This document shows positions 42,359 to 51,733 of a stretch of 64,000 nt of DNA, one piece after another (position 1 is the first letter of the stretch; each line of letters opens with the position of its first letter). The notes beneath the pieces are model-generated. The model saw only the letters and a list, made by a program, of their open reading frames with translations, did no database searches and was not told the origin of the DNA. The stretch lies in the NCBI RefSeq assembly GCF_011742925.1, contig NZ_WAEL01000002.1, positions 496,001-560,000 on the forward strand. The letters run 5' to 3'. The translations under genes and the position numbers were made by a program. The DNA is from Fibrivirga algicola (GTDB lineage Bacteria; Bacteroidota; Bacteroidia; Cytophagales; Spirosomataceae).

Positions 42359-45300
42359 ATGACTAAGCCTACACTCTCATTTCGTCCTCTGATTACCTCG
42401 GCGTTCAGCGCGTTACTACTGGTGCTGCTGATGAGCTGGACCAGCAAAAAGACCGATAAGGTGCTGATATTCGCGAAGAACGTCGACAACCAGCAGTCAG
42501 CGGCCGCAGCAGCAGGCACGTTGATGACCCTCGCCGAAAAAGCCGGCCTCGACGTTGACACGACTACCAGCGATCGCTTTATTGTCGAAGACTCGCTGAA
42601 GAATTACCGGGCCTTGATCTTCCTGAACACGTCGCAGGATGTGCTCTTCACCAACCAGCAGTCCGACGTGGAGCGGTTTGTGCAGGCGGGCGGCGGATTG
42701 GGCTTTATCAATACACCGGGGTTTACGAAATACCAGTGGGCCTGGTATCAGGATATGCTGGCGGCCAATCAGATTCAGCCAGCGAAGGCTCCGTTTTCTA
42801 TTGGTAAGCCCTTCGATGGCGGCCGGGTGTTCTACATGGCAACCGGCGCTAATGGCTTTGCCGATGAAAGCTTGGCGAAGTCGCTGATGGAGGGCGTCAA
42901 TTTCCTGCAGGAAGGCAAAGCCCTAAACTACCGTGAGGCGCACTCGAACCGCGTACCGGAAGAAAACCGCTTCACATCGACTATTCTTGAGTCATTCATG
43001 GATGAGCCGATCGAGATGGAAGTACTGTCGGATGGCCGGGTGCTGTTTGTGGAGCGGAAAGGGATGATTAAGCTGTATGACCCGGCCGCCAAAGCCACAA
43101 AAACGATCAATAAATTGCCCGTTCACCTTACCGGCAATTATGAAGACGGCCTGCTGGGTATGGAACTGGACCCCAAATTCGACCAGAACCATTACGTCTA
43201 TCTCTATTATTCGCCGGTTGGCTCGAAGCCCGTGCAGAACCTGTCGCGGTTTGTCTTTACTGGTGACAGCCTGAACATGAGTTCGGAGAAAGTGGTGATG
43301 CAGGTGCCCGTTCAGCGCGAAACCTGCTGCCACTCAGCAGGGAACGTCTATTTCGGGCCAGACGGACACCTCTACCTGTCGACTGGCGACAACACCAGCT
43401 CGAAAGAATCAGACGGTTTCTCGCCGCTCGACGAACGGCCGGGCCGCGCTCCCTTCGACTCGCAGAAATCGTCGGGCAACGCCAATGATTTACGCGGTAA
43501 AATCCTGCGTGTTCATGTCGAAGCGGATGGATCGTATACCATTCCGGAGGGCAACTTGTTCCCGAAAGACGGATCGAAAGGCAAGCCCGAGATTTACGTG
43601 ATGGGCGCCCGGAACCCCTACCGCATCTGGGTTGACAAGCGTGGTTTCCTGTATTGGGGCGACGTTGGGCCTGATGGTGGTGTGGCGAATGAGCGCGGTC
43701 CAAAAAGTCAGGATGAGTGGAATCAGGCGCGGAAACCGGGTAACTATGGCTGGCCTTATTTCGTAGGCGACAACAAACCGTACGCCAAATTCGACTTCGC
43801 CTCCAACAAGATCGGTGCGCTCTACAACCCCGACCAGCCCGTAAACGATTCACCGAACAACACCGGCACGAAGAACCTGCCCCCCGCGCAGAAAGCCATG
43901 ATCTGGTACCCGTACGACAAATCGAACGAGTTTCCGATGCTGGGCACCGGTTCACGGTCAGCAATGGCGGGGCCGTTTTACTATGCAAACGAATATAAGT
44001 CGGCGGTGAAATTGCCGGGCTATTACAACAACAAGCAGTTCATTTACGAATGGGCCCGCAACTGGATCAAGGTGCTGACCTACGCAGATAATGGCGATCT
44101 GCGGCAGATTGAATCATTCCTGCCTACGTCGTTTGTGTCGAAGCCCATCGACATGAAATTCGGTAAAGATGGCGCCATGTACGTACTGGCCTACGGCATG
44201 AATTACTTTGCCCGTAACCCCGATTCGCAGCTGATTCGGATTGAATACACCGAAGGCAACCGCCGCCCGGTGGCGAAAGTGGACGTATCGAAAACCGTTG
44301 GCGCGGCTCCTTTAACAGCCACACTGTCGGCGAAAGAGTCGTTCGATTATGACCGGGGCGACAAGATAACGTACCTGTGGGAGTCGGGACACGGTCAGAA
44401 ATCGACGGCCGTAGCCCCCGTATTTACTTACGCCAAACCCGGCGTGTACCACCCGAAACTGACCGTCACCGATGCCGAAGGGCAAAAAGCGACCACGGAG
44501 CTGACCATCAAAGTAGGTAACGAAACGCCGCAGGTCGATGTGGCACTGAAAGGCAACCGCAGCTTTTATTTCGACAAAACACCGCTGGCCTACACGGTAT
44601 CGGTAAAGGACAAAGAAGACGGTACGCTGGCCAAAGGCATCACGCCGAAGCAGGTAAAATTCGCGGTCGATTACCTGGCCGAAGGGAAAGACCTGGCCCT
44701 GCTGACATCCAATCAGAATGGCGGCTCGGTGAAGAACCTGCGCGGCAAGGAACTGCTCAACAACAGCGACTGTAAAGCCTGCCACGCCATGAATACCAAA
44801 TCGATCGGACCATCGCTGATGGACGTATCGAAGCGGTACCACCCGGCGGGCGAATCATCGGTAGATATGCTGGCGAAGAAGATCATCACGGGTGGCAACG
44901 GCAACTGGGGCAAAAACGTGATGTCGGCGCACCCGCAGCATACCGAAGCCGAAACCGGCGAAATGGTTCGTTACATTCTGTCGCTAAGCGACTTGGCTCC
45001 CAAGAGTCTGCCCCTGAAAGGAACGTACCCACTGACGCAGCACACCGGCAGCGAAACGGGCAGCTATGTTATTTCGGCCAGTTATACGGATAAAGGCAAC
45101 CCGGTTACTGGTCCGCTGACGGGCCGTAAACTGATGATCCTGCGCAACCCACGCGTACAGGCAGAAGCCTATGAACTGGGTACGGGCGTTGATCGCAAGC
45201 ACGAAGACGGCAGCAACAAAAGTTGGGTGGGCGACATCAAAGACGGTTCGTTCATTTCCTTCAAGGGAGTCGATCTGACCACGATTGGTGCGCTGGACAT

Positions 45301-45580
45301 CAACGCGGCAGCCGTTTCATCACGCGGTGGCCGGATCGAGGTACGTACTCAATCACCAACGGGCAAGCTACTCGGCACGGCTACGGTATCGGCCGCTAAC
45401 GCGCCAACAGGCGTAAAAGGCCCCGCCTGGCAAACCGTGACGGCCCAGATTGCTCCTACCAGCGGCTTGCAGGATGTTTACCTTGTCTTCCGTAACGACG
45501 AAGTCAAAGACAAAAACATGCTCCTCGTCGACTGGATCCTGTTTAAAAAAGACAATTCATCGTCGGTGTCAGGGCGGTAG
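42359..45580 (+). CDS. ThuA / PQQ sugar dehydrogenase / PKD / cytochrome c / CBM fusion protein
   Basis: A 1073-residue exported multidomain protein. In order there is an N-terminal membrane or signal segment and a ThuA-like class-I glutamine-amidotransferase fold (about 33-205, VLIFAKNVDN, GGLGFINTPGF). A soluble PQQ-type aldose dehydrogenase propeller follows (about 215-640, EDGLLGMELDPKF, ETCCHSAGNVYFGPDGHLYLSTGDN, GARNPYRIWVDKRG). Then come a PKD-like domain (about 645-740), a cytochrome c domain (about 810-900) with CKACH heme motif and IGPSLMDVSKRY, and a CBM6-like module (about 945-1070). It probably oxidises sugar periplasmically and hands electrons to its own heme. All parts look intact in one frame. 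Confidence 0.9.
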   Translation: MTKPTLSFRPLITSAFSALLLVLLMSWTSKKTDKVLIFAKNVDNQQSAAAAAGTLMTLAEKAGLDVDTTTSDRFIVEDSLKNYRALIFLNTSQDVLFTNQQSDVERFVQAGGGLGFINTPGFTKYQWAWYQDMLAANQIQPAKAPFSIGKPFDGGRVFYMATGANGFADESLAKSLMEGVNFLQEGKALNYREAHSNRVPEENRFTSTILESFMDEPIEMEVLSDGRVLFVERKGMIKLYDPAAKATKTINKLPVHLTGNYEDGLLGMELDPKFDQNHYVYLYYSPVGSKPVQNLSRFVFTGDSLNMSSEKVVMQVPVQRETCCHSAGNVYFGPDGHLYLSTGDNTSSKESDGFSPLDERPGRAPFDSQKSSGNANDLRGKILRVHVEADGSYTIPEGNLFPKDGSKGKPEIYVMGARNPYRIWVDKRGFLYWGDVGPDGGVANERGPKSQDEWNQARKPGNYGWPYFVGDNKPYAKFDFASNKIGALYNPDQPVNDSPNNTGTKNLPPAQKAMIWYPYDKSNEFPMLGTGSRSAMAGPFYYANEYKSAVKLPGYYNNKQFIYEWARNWIKVLTYADNGDLRQIESFLPTSFVSKPIDMKFGKDGAMYVLAYGMNYFARNPDSQLIRIEYTEGNRRPVAKVDVSKTVGAAPLTATLSAKESFDYDRGDKITYLWESGHGQKSTAVAPVFTYAKPGVYHPKLTVTDAEGQKATTELTIKVGNETPQVDVALKGNRSFYFDKTPLAYTVSVKDKEDGTLAKGITPKQVKFAVDYLAEGKDLALLTSNQNGGSVKNLRGKELLNNSDCKACHAMNTKSIGPSLMDVSKRYHPAGESSVDMLAKKIITGGNGNWGKNVMSAHPQHTEAETGEMVRYILSLSDLAPKSLPLKGTYPLTQHTGSETGSYVISASYTDKGNPVTGPLTGRKLMILRNPRVQAEAYELGTGVDRKHEDGSNKSWVGDIKDGSFISFKGVDLTTIGALDINAAAVSSRGGRIEVRTQSPTGKLLGTATVSAANAPTGVKGPAWQTVTAQIAPTSGLQDVYLVFRNDEVKDKNMLLVDWILFKKDNSSSVSGR

Positions 45581-45584
45581 TCGG

Positions 45585-45658
45585 TTGCTTCCGCGTTTTT
45601 ACCCCCAACCCGCAACGGCGGACCACCCTGAAGGGTTGGGGTAAAAACGCGGAAGCAA
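45585..45658. terminator. 26-bp inverted repeat after the PQQ fusion gene
   Basis: The left arm from 45585 and the right arm 45633-45658 match over 26 bases with one bulged C. The left arm starts TTGCTTCCGCGTTTTTACC. An inner CCCTGAAGGG stem lies in the loop. It starts 5 bases past the stop and is a strong terminator or barrier hairpin. Confidence 0.7.
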
Positions 45659-45693
45659 TTAAAACGTACAGAAAACTTCCTATTCATTAATCA

Positions 45694-46851
45694 ATGCGTA
45701 CCCACTTCCTTACTCAACTCTCTCTACTGCTTAGCCTGTTCATAGTCACCTTTTGTCAGGCAGCGCCGAAGCCGAAACTCATTGACCGAAACGCAACGAA
45801 GGAAACGAAGGCCCTCTATTCCAATCTTGGAAAGCTGGCGCGGAAGCACATCCTGTTCGGGCATCAGCACGCTACCGAATACGGCCACGGTTGGACAGGC
45901 GACGCTAACCGCTCGGACGTAAAATCGGTAAGCGGATCGCACCCGGCGGTGATTGGCGTTGACTTCAGCGGCTTATCAGGTCGGCCGGCGGAAGCGATTG
46001 AGCGCACAAAAGCCACGCTGCGGAAAGACATCGCCGCTACCTATGACCGGGGTGGCGTGACCACTGTTGCCTGGCACTTCTCGAATCCCATAACGCCAAA
46101 AACGGGCTTCTACTGGAAAGATTCGGTCTCCGCTCCGGCAGTGGCCAACCTCATTCCGGGTGGGTCGCACCATCAGCAGTACAAAGACATTCTGAAGACG
46201 GTAGCCGATCTGGCCAATACAACCAGAGGTGCCGACGGTAAGCTGGTTCCAATGCTCTTCCGACCCTACCACGAGTTCGATGGGGGCTGGTTCTGGTGGG
46301 GCAAACCACACTGCTCGAAGGAAGACTTTACGTCGCTCTGGCGCTTCACGGTGACGTACCTGCGCGATAGCCTACAGGTCCACAACTTCATCTACACGTT
46401 CTCGCCTGACTGCCTGTTCCGCACCGAAGCGCAATACCTCGACCGGTACCCCGGCGATGAGTGGGTTGATATGGTGGGCGTTGACAATTACGCCGATTTT
46501 GGCCGCGACGGGAAGTACAACGTTGCCGCGGGTATTGCCAAGCTCAAAATCGTGTCTGACTACGCCGAAAAAGCCGGTAAGCTGGCGGCCTTCACTGAAA
46601 CCGGTCTGGAGTCGATTCCCGACACAACCTGGTGGACGAATACATTGCTGAAAGCCCTGAAAGCCGAGAAAATGAAGCTGGCCTATGTACTCGTATGGCG
46701 CAACGATACCCGTAGCCAAACGCATTACTACGCCCCCTACCCCGGCCAGGCCAGCGTGGCCGACTTCATGCAGTTTTACCAGGATCCGTACACCCTGTTT
46801 GAAACGGACCTGCATCACGTGTATCGCCGGAAGAAGCTGCTGTTCTTCTAG
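45694..46851 (+). CDS. GH26 beta-mannanase (second copy)
   Basis: A 385-residue exported GH26 enzyme. A signal peptide (to about residue 23) precedes the barrel. The acid/base is Glu194 in RPYHEFDGGWFWWG, the nucleophile is Glu302 in FTETGLES, and HQHATEYGHGW (57-67) forms part of the glycone site. It has no CBM and no T9SS tail, unlike the GH26 at 22 kb. It is therefore more likely a periplasmic mannobiohydrolase or oligosaccharide-processing enzyme, while the other acts outside. It follows the large hairpin and precedes the aldo/keto reductase gene by 57 bases. Confidence 0.92.
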   Translation: MRTHFLTQLSLLLSLFIVTFCQAAPKPKLIDRNATKETKALYSNLGKLARKHILFGHQHATEYGHGWTGDANRSDVKSVSGSHPAVIGVDFSGLSGRPAEAIERTKATLRKDIAATYDRGGVTTVAWHFSNPITPKTGFYWKDSVSAPAVANLIPGGSHHQQYKDILKTVADLANTTRGADGKLVPMLFRPYHEFDGGWFWWGKPHCSKEDFTSLWRFTVTYLRDSLQVHNFIYTFSPDCLFRTEAQYLDRYPGDEWVDMVGVDNYADFGRDGKYNVAAGIAKLKIVSDYAEKAGKLAAFTETGLESIPDTTWWTNTLLKALKAEKMKLAYVLVWRNDTRSQTHYYAPYPGQASVADFMQFYQDPYTLFETDLHHVYRRKKLLFF

Positions 46852-46908
46852 GTACGTTGTTCTATCGCCCCTACGCCTTACCTTCCTGAATCAACCCGTT
46901 ACCAGTCG

Positions 46909-47865
46909 ATGCCGTACCGCCGTTGTGGGCGTAGTGGCCTGATGCTACCTGCCATATCGCTGGGGCTGTGGCAGAATTTCGGCCATGTCGATACACTTGA
47001 AAACAGCCGTCAGATGATCCGGCTGGCGTTCGACCGGGGCATTACCCACTTCGATCTGGCCAATAACTACGGTCCACCGCCGGGCTCAGCCGAGGCCAAT
47101 TTCGGTACCATTCTGCATCAGGATTTTCAGGGATACCGTGACGAACTGGTCATTTCCTCGAAAGCCGGGTATGACATGTGGGCCGGGCCATACGGCAATT
47201 TCGGCTCCCGCAAATACCTGATTTCGAGCCTCGACCAAAGTCTGAAGCGGATGCGGCTCGACTACGTGGACCTATTCTACCATCACCGGCCAGACCCCGA
47301 TACGCCGCTGGAAGAAACCATGACCGCCCTCGACCATATCGTTCGGCAGGGAAAGGCCTTGTATGTTGGTGTATCGAACTACAAACCGGCCGAAGCCATT
47401 AAAGCCATTGCCATTCTGAAGCAACTGGGTACGCCCTGCCTGATTCACCAGCCCCGCTACTCGATGCTCGATCGCTGGGTCGAGAACGGCCTGCTCGATG
47501 TGCTTGAGCAGGAAGGCGTCGGTTGTATTCCGTTCTCTCCCCTGGCACAGGGGTTACTGACAGACAAGTACCTCAGCGGTGTGCCCGCCAATTCGCGCGC
47601 GACTAAAAACGGCTCGTTAAAGGAACAGCAACTAACGCCCGAAACGCTCAATGTGATCCGTCAATTGACTGGTCTGGCGCAGCAACGCGGTCAGACCCTG
47701 GCGCAGATGGCGATTGCCTGGTTGCTGAAAGATCCGCGCATCACGTCGGTCCTGGTTGGTGCCAGCCGCCCCGAACAGCTCACCGATTCGCTGAAATCAC
47801 TGGATAACCTGACGTTTAGCGCAGATGAGTTAGCGACAATCGAGTCGATCATCCCGGCGTCCTAA
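46909..47865 (+). CDS. Aldo/keto reductase (YghZ/Kv-beta-like)
   Basis: A 318-residue cytosolic NADPH-dependent reductase. The tetrad is visible: Asp in THFDLANNYGP, Tyr in the same block, Lys in VISSKAGYD and His in LFYHHRPD. The cofactor region near the C-terminus (SVLVGASRPEQL) fits the L-glyceraldehyde 3-phosphate reductase subgroup. It lies 57 bases after GH26 and may detoxify or reduce aldehyde sugars, but this is only context. Its stop codon overlaps the EamA stop on the other strand (TAA at 47863-47865 versus TAG from 47864-47862), leaving no room for a terminator. Confidence 0.92.
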   Translation: MPYRRCGRSGLMLPAISLGLWQNFGHVDTLENSRQMIRLAFDRGITHFDLANNYGPPPGSAEANFGTILHQDFQGYRDELVISSKAGYDMWAGPYGNFGSRKYLISSLDQSLKRMRLDYVDLFYHHRPDPDTPLEETMTALDHIVRQGKALYVGVSNYKPAEAIKAIAILKQLGTPCLIHQPRYSMLDRWVENGLLDVLEQEGVGCIPFSPLAQGLLTDKYLSGVPANSRATKNGSLKEQQLTPETLNVIRQLTGLAQQRGQTLAQMAIAWLLKDPRITSVLVGASRPEQLTDSLKSLDNLTFSADELATIESIIPAS

Positions 47866-48782
47866 GCATCGCCGGCTCGTTTGATCAACAGTACCGCCGC
47901 CAGAATAAGCAGGGTAGCGGTACCAATGATGATTGTCAGCGGTTCGTTTCCTAACCACCAGCCCAGAATCAGGGCAATTACGGGGTTCACATAAGCGTAG
48001 GTGCCAACCAGCGCGGGCGACTCTACCTGCAACAGCCACAGGTAAGCAGTATGGGCTACCAGCGTTCCGAACGTAACCAGGTACAGCAACGATAGCCACG
48101 ACGACGTGGAGACCTGCTGAGGCGAAAAACCATTCCACTCGCCAACAAGGCCACTGACAGCAATCAGCAAACTGCCGCCGATCAGCATTTGCATACCCAT
48201 GCGGATAGGCACACTAACGTCTGTGTTGCGATCCCGGTACAGCAGGGTACCCACCGCCCAGCTTACCGATGCGATCATCAACGCCACCATACCGAAAATG
48301 TAGGTCGATTGGGCGTTAGCTGTTCCTGTGTGCGTCTGATAACTACCCCAGGATATCAGGCCTACCCCGATCAGCCCCGCCAAAATACCGCTGCTCAACG
48401 ATCGGTTGTGCAGCAATTGAGCCCGTTGCTGATGATCAAAAAGAACCAGCCAGATTAGTGTTGTCGCGAAAACGACAGACGTGATGCCCGACGGCACGTA
48501 TTGCTCGGCCCAGCTAATAGCCCCGTAATCGACCAGAATCATTAGCACACCCGCCAGCCCAGCCCAAAGCCATTGCTGGCGTGAAGGGAACTGCCGACTA
48601 CGCACCAGGCCAAACCCAAAGATGAGCAGGCCGGCCATCGTAAACCGGGCACCCATCATCAGAAAAGGCGGCATCGTTTTCACGGCCCAGGAAATAGCCA
48701 GGTACGTAGACCCCCAAATCAGATAAATCGCCGCGAAGGCAAGGAGGATCAAGACGCGATTAGTGGTGGCTGTTGCTTTCAT
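47862..48782 (-). CDS. EamA/DMT-family transporter
   Basis: A 306-residue inner-membrane protein with ten predicted helices in two EamA repeats (about 10-140, YLIWGSTYLAISWAV and GVLMILVDYGAISWAEQYVPSG; about 155-295, ending LILAAVLLIKR). Members export amino acids, metabolites or drugs; the substrate here is unknown. It is convergent with the aldo/keto reductase, with overlapping stop codons, and lies downstream of the AraC-type regulator on the same strand, which could control it. Confidence 0.9.
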   Translation of the reverse strand: MKATATTNRVLILLAFAAIYLIWGSTYLAISWAVKTMPPFLMMGARFTMAGLLIFGFGLVRSRQFPSRQQWLWAGLAGVLMILVDYGAISWAEQYVPSGITSVVFATTLIWLVLFDHQQRAQLLHNRSLSSGILAGLIGVGLISWGSYQTHTGTANAQSTYIFGMVALMIASVSWAVGTLLYRDRNTDVSVPIRMGMQMLIGGSLLIAVSGLVGEWNGFSPQQVSTSSWLSLLYLVTFGTLVAHTAYLWLLQVESPALVGTYAYVNPVIALILGWWLGNEPLTIIIGTATLLILAAVLLIKRAGDA

Positions 48783-48796
48783 AGGTTGGCGAGTTG

Positions 48797-48835
48797 ACTT
48801 TCGGGCGGTTTCGATACGAACGAATGCCCGAAAGT
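48797..48835. terminator. 10-bp inverted repeat between AraC and EamA genes
   Basis: ACTTTCGGGC (48797-48806) pairs with GCCCGAAAGT (48826-48835), with a 19-base loop. The repeat lies between the AraC-type stop and the EamA start. It could end the regulator message or serve as an operator for the transporter gene. Confidence 0.4.
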
Positions 48836-48868
48836 AGAAAGCCCTGTGGCTATGAGGCTATGCCGAAA

Positions 48869-49792
48869 TCACTTATTTGAGAATTGCCGCCGGTACGCCG
48901 ATGGCGTCAGTGCGAATGCTGATTTAAAGCGTCGTCCGAAGGCGCTATGGTCATCGAAGCCCTGTTCCAGAGCGATTTCATGAACGGGTCGCTCGGTAAA
49001 ACGCAAACTGTCCCGCGCCCGCTCCATCCGGCGATTGACCAGATACTGATGTGGTGAATAGCCGAAAAGCGCTTTGAAATGGCGCAACAAATGGTTTTTC
49101 GATAGCATCGCCGTTTGAGCGATATCGTCTAGCTGAATCGTCGTGGCGGCCTGATCGTCGATGTATTCTTTAGCGAGATGTAAACGCCGGTACAATTCAA
49201 GCCGAGTCGCCATCTTCACACAAGACAGTGCCCGAACATGGCGCGTAAGCTTTGCCTGATAAGCCCTTAGCAGCAGTGCCAGTAGTTGATGCAGGTGTTC
49301 TTCCTGTTCGGCCTGCGTGAGCGGCGCGACTTCCAGCTTTGTTTTGAATGACTTAACTACCTTACTGAACGAGGCCTGCGCCTGATACACCTGGTCAAAA
49401 AACCAGACAGACTGGTCCGGCATATGATTGAGGTTATCCAGTAATACCTGATCGGAGGTCGTGTAAGCGGCCACGACCTGATTGAAGAAAAAAGGGTCAA
49501 CGTAAATCGTGAATGAGTTGACCCAGTCATCGGACTTGATAAAACTCGAATAGGATTGACTGGCGTTGACAACCAGAAACTGATCTCCCCTGACCGGAAT
49601 CTTGTTTTTATTTACGCAGTAGTATTCGACGCCATTGAAGGCAAACTTCAGGGAAAACCGATCGGTATGCAGCGGCCAGGTACACAGCTTACTCACCGAA
49701 TTGATGATGGCATTTCCGTTTCGTTGCGCTTTCAGGGCCGCAAATTCACCAATTGACTGCTCATGCGTGTCGATAACCGATTGGATATACAT
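48869..49792 (-). CDS. AraC family transcriptional regulator
   Basis: A 307-residue regulator. The N-terminal sensor region (about 1-190) resembles no named ligand domain I can specify. The C-terminal double helix-turn-helix (about 205-305) is complete (YIDDQAATTIQLDDIAQTA, LLRHFKALFGYSPHQYLVNRR, VHEIALEQGFDDHSAFGRRFK). It lies just downstream of the lactate permease gene on the same strand and just upstream of the EamA gene, with 64 and 86 bases between. Either could be its target. Confidence 0.9.
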   Translation of the reverse strand: MYIQSVIDTHEQSIGEFAALKAQRNGNAIINSVSKLCTWPLHTDRFSLKFAFNGVEYYCVNKNKIPVRGDQFLVVNASQSYSSFIKSDDWVNSFTIYVDPFFFNQVVAAYTTSDQVLLDNLNHMPDQSVWFFDQVYQAQASFSKVVKSFKTKLEVAPLTQAEQEEHLHQLLALLLRAYQAKLTRHVRALSCVKMATRLELYRRLHLAKEYIDDQAATTIQLDDIAQTAMLSKNHLLRHFKALFGYSPHQYLVNRRMERARDSLRFTERPVHEIALEQGFDDHSAFGRRFKSAFALTPSAYRRQFSNK

Positions 49793-49856
49793 GGTGTTCA
49801 GCCGTTTGTTGCTGGGTACGTTGCTAATCGCGGCCAGCTAATAACGCAAAAGCCAG

Positions 49857-51614
49857 TCAGTGTGTTTGGGTCCGCACTCGTTGCTTCGCCAATACAGCCG
49901 CTGCCAGTACAGCGAGCAGAATAGCCAGCACGATCAGGTACGTATAGCCCCTGGCCAGATCAGGCACAGTAGCGACGGCGGTTGTGCTGACTGTAGCATA
50001 CACCGGAATAACCCACTTGATCACATACGCCTGCGCTAGTGTGATGAAACAGATAATAACCAGCATGATAAAGCTGTGCTTCACCGTGAACCGGAACAAC
50101 TGCGACTCCTGCCCCACCAGATTTCCGGCGGCGGCCGCCACGGCAATCGACTGCGGCGAGATCATCTTCCCCACAACGCCACCCGACACGTTCGCCGCCA
50201 CCGTCACCACCGGGTCAACGCCAATCGACTGCGCGGTGGCGTATTGTAGTTTGCTGAATAAGGCATTGGCCGACGTGTCGGAACCGGTGATAAAAACGCC
50301 CAGCCAACCCAGCACCGGCGCGAAAAAGGGAAACAGGAAACCGGTACTGGCCAGCACCGCCGCCAGTGTGAGCGTAATGCCCGAATCGTTGACGATGTAG
50401 GCAAACCCCAATACCGCCGCGACGGTCAGGATCGGGAATTTTAGCTGGTTTAACGTTTCACCAAATACCTTTACCCCTTCGCGATAGGTCAGCCCAACCA
50501 GCGGAATGGCAATGAGTGCCGCCAGCAATATGGCCGTTCCGGCAGCGGAGAGGTAGTTCACTTTAAATATTTTGGCCAGTGGCTTTCCTTCACCGCCGAT
50601 GATGGCGTTGTGTAATCCGGGAAACTCAAACTGCACCATCCCGACCGAATTCAGTACGTCTTTGATCGGCTGCAGCCCCCAGGTAATGATGATGATCGTG
50701 AGCACGATAAACGGTGACCACGCCCGAATAATCTGCCCGGTGGTATAGCGCATGTCGGCATTAAACGTAGCGGCGGGTTCATTGGCAAACCGCCAGATGA
50801 CTTTCGGTTTCCAGAAGCGCAGCAGCACCATCAGGCAGACGATTGACCCTAGGCCAGCAATGACGTCGGGCAGGGCGGGCCCCAGAAAATTCGACGACGC
50901 GTATTGGAGCAGCGCGAATGACAACCCCGACACCAGCACGGCCGGGCCAACCTCCCACGCTTTTCGAACGCCCGCAATAATGCTGACCAGGTAAAACGGC
51001 AGCATCACCGACAGGATCGGCAAGGTACGGCCAACCATCTGCGAAATAGGCATTTCGGCAATGCCCGACACCTGCGAGGCCACCGTGATGGGGATACCAA
51101 TAGAGCCAAACGCCACCGGAGCCGTGTTGGCAATGAGGCAAATTCCCGAAGCATAAAGCGGGTTGAAACCCAGCCCAACCAGCATGGCCGCCGTAATGGC
51201 AACGGGTGCCCCAAAACCAGCCGTTCCTTCCAGAAACGAACCAAACGAGAAAGCGATAAGCAGCGCCTGCAACCGCCGGTCGGCCGTGATGGAGGCCATC
51301 ACGTGTTTGATGATCTCGAACTGACCGCTTTTCACCGTGATGTTGAACAGGAGGACGGCCATAATCACGAGCCAGCAAATGGGAAACAGGCCATACAACG
51401 CGCCGTGCACCGCTGAAAGCAACGCCAGTTGTATTGGCATGCCATAGACCGTTATGGCAATCAGCATGGCGATGCCCATTGCGATCAGGCTGGCCTGATA
51501 CCCTTTCATCTTCCGGATAATCAGTGCCCAGAAAATAAATAGGATCGGCACCAGCGCTACCAGCACCGACACCGCAAGGTTGTTGAACGGGTCAATAACT
51601 TGTTTCCAGAGCAT
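49857..51614 (-). CDS. L-lactate permease (LctP family)
   Basis: A 585-residue inner-membrane carrier with about 13 helices. It has family blocks GSFLEGTAGFGAPVAITAAMLVGLGF, GSIGIPITVASQVSG and the C-terminal GSDTSANALFSKLQYATAQSIGVDP and SPQSIAVAAAAGN. It imports L-lactate and, in some members, glycolate, with protons. No lactate dehydrogenase or lutABC genes are nearby; the neighbours are a GHL6-type hydrolase and AraC. Uptake of another hydroxy-acid released from plant sugars is possible. Confidence 0.93.
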   Translation of the reverse strand: MLWKQVIDPFNNLAVSVLVALVPILFIFWALIIRKMKGYQASLIAMGIAMLIAITVYGMPIQLALLSAVHGALYGLFPICWLVIMAVLLFNITVKSGQFEIIKHVMASITADRRLQALLIAFSFGSFLEGTAGFGAPVAITAAMLVGLGFNPLYASGICLIANTAPVAFGSIGIPITVASQVSGIAEMPISQMVGRTLPILSVMLPFYLVSIIAGVRKAWEVGPAVLVSGLSFALLQYASSNFLGPALPDVIAGLGSIVCLMVLLRFWKPKVIWRFANEPAATFNADMRYTTGQIIRAWSPFIVLTIIIITWGLQPIKDVLNSVGMVQFEFPGLHNAIIGGEGKPLAKIFKVNYLSAAGTAILLAALIAIPLVGLTYREGVKVFGETLNQLKFPILTVAAVLGFAYIVNDSGITLTLAAVLASTGFLFPFFAPVLGWLGVFITGSDTSANALFSKLQYATAQSIGVDPVVTVAANVSGGVVGKMISPQSIAVAAAAGNLVGQESQLFRFTVKHSFIMLVIICFITLAQAYVIKWVIPVYATVSTTAVATVPDLARGYTYLIVLAILLAVLAAAVLAKQRVRTQTH

Positions 51615-51733
51615 GATTTGGATAGGGAGTTTTTAGTTTACCGCTGCTTCACGCTGTATTACTGACACTGAGCCCTTTGACAGCAGCAACACACTACTAT
51701 GAGGAGCACCAGGCGCTGGCACCGCCGTTATAA

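Noticed and set aside
18993-45658. CRISPR array or phage attachment sites among the palindromes
   Set aside because: The repeats are single hairpins without regular spacing or spacers, and no cas or integrase genes are present.
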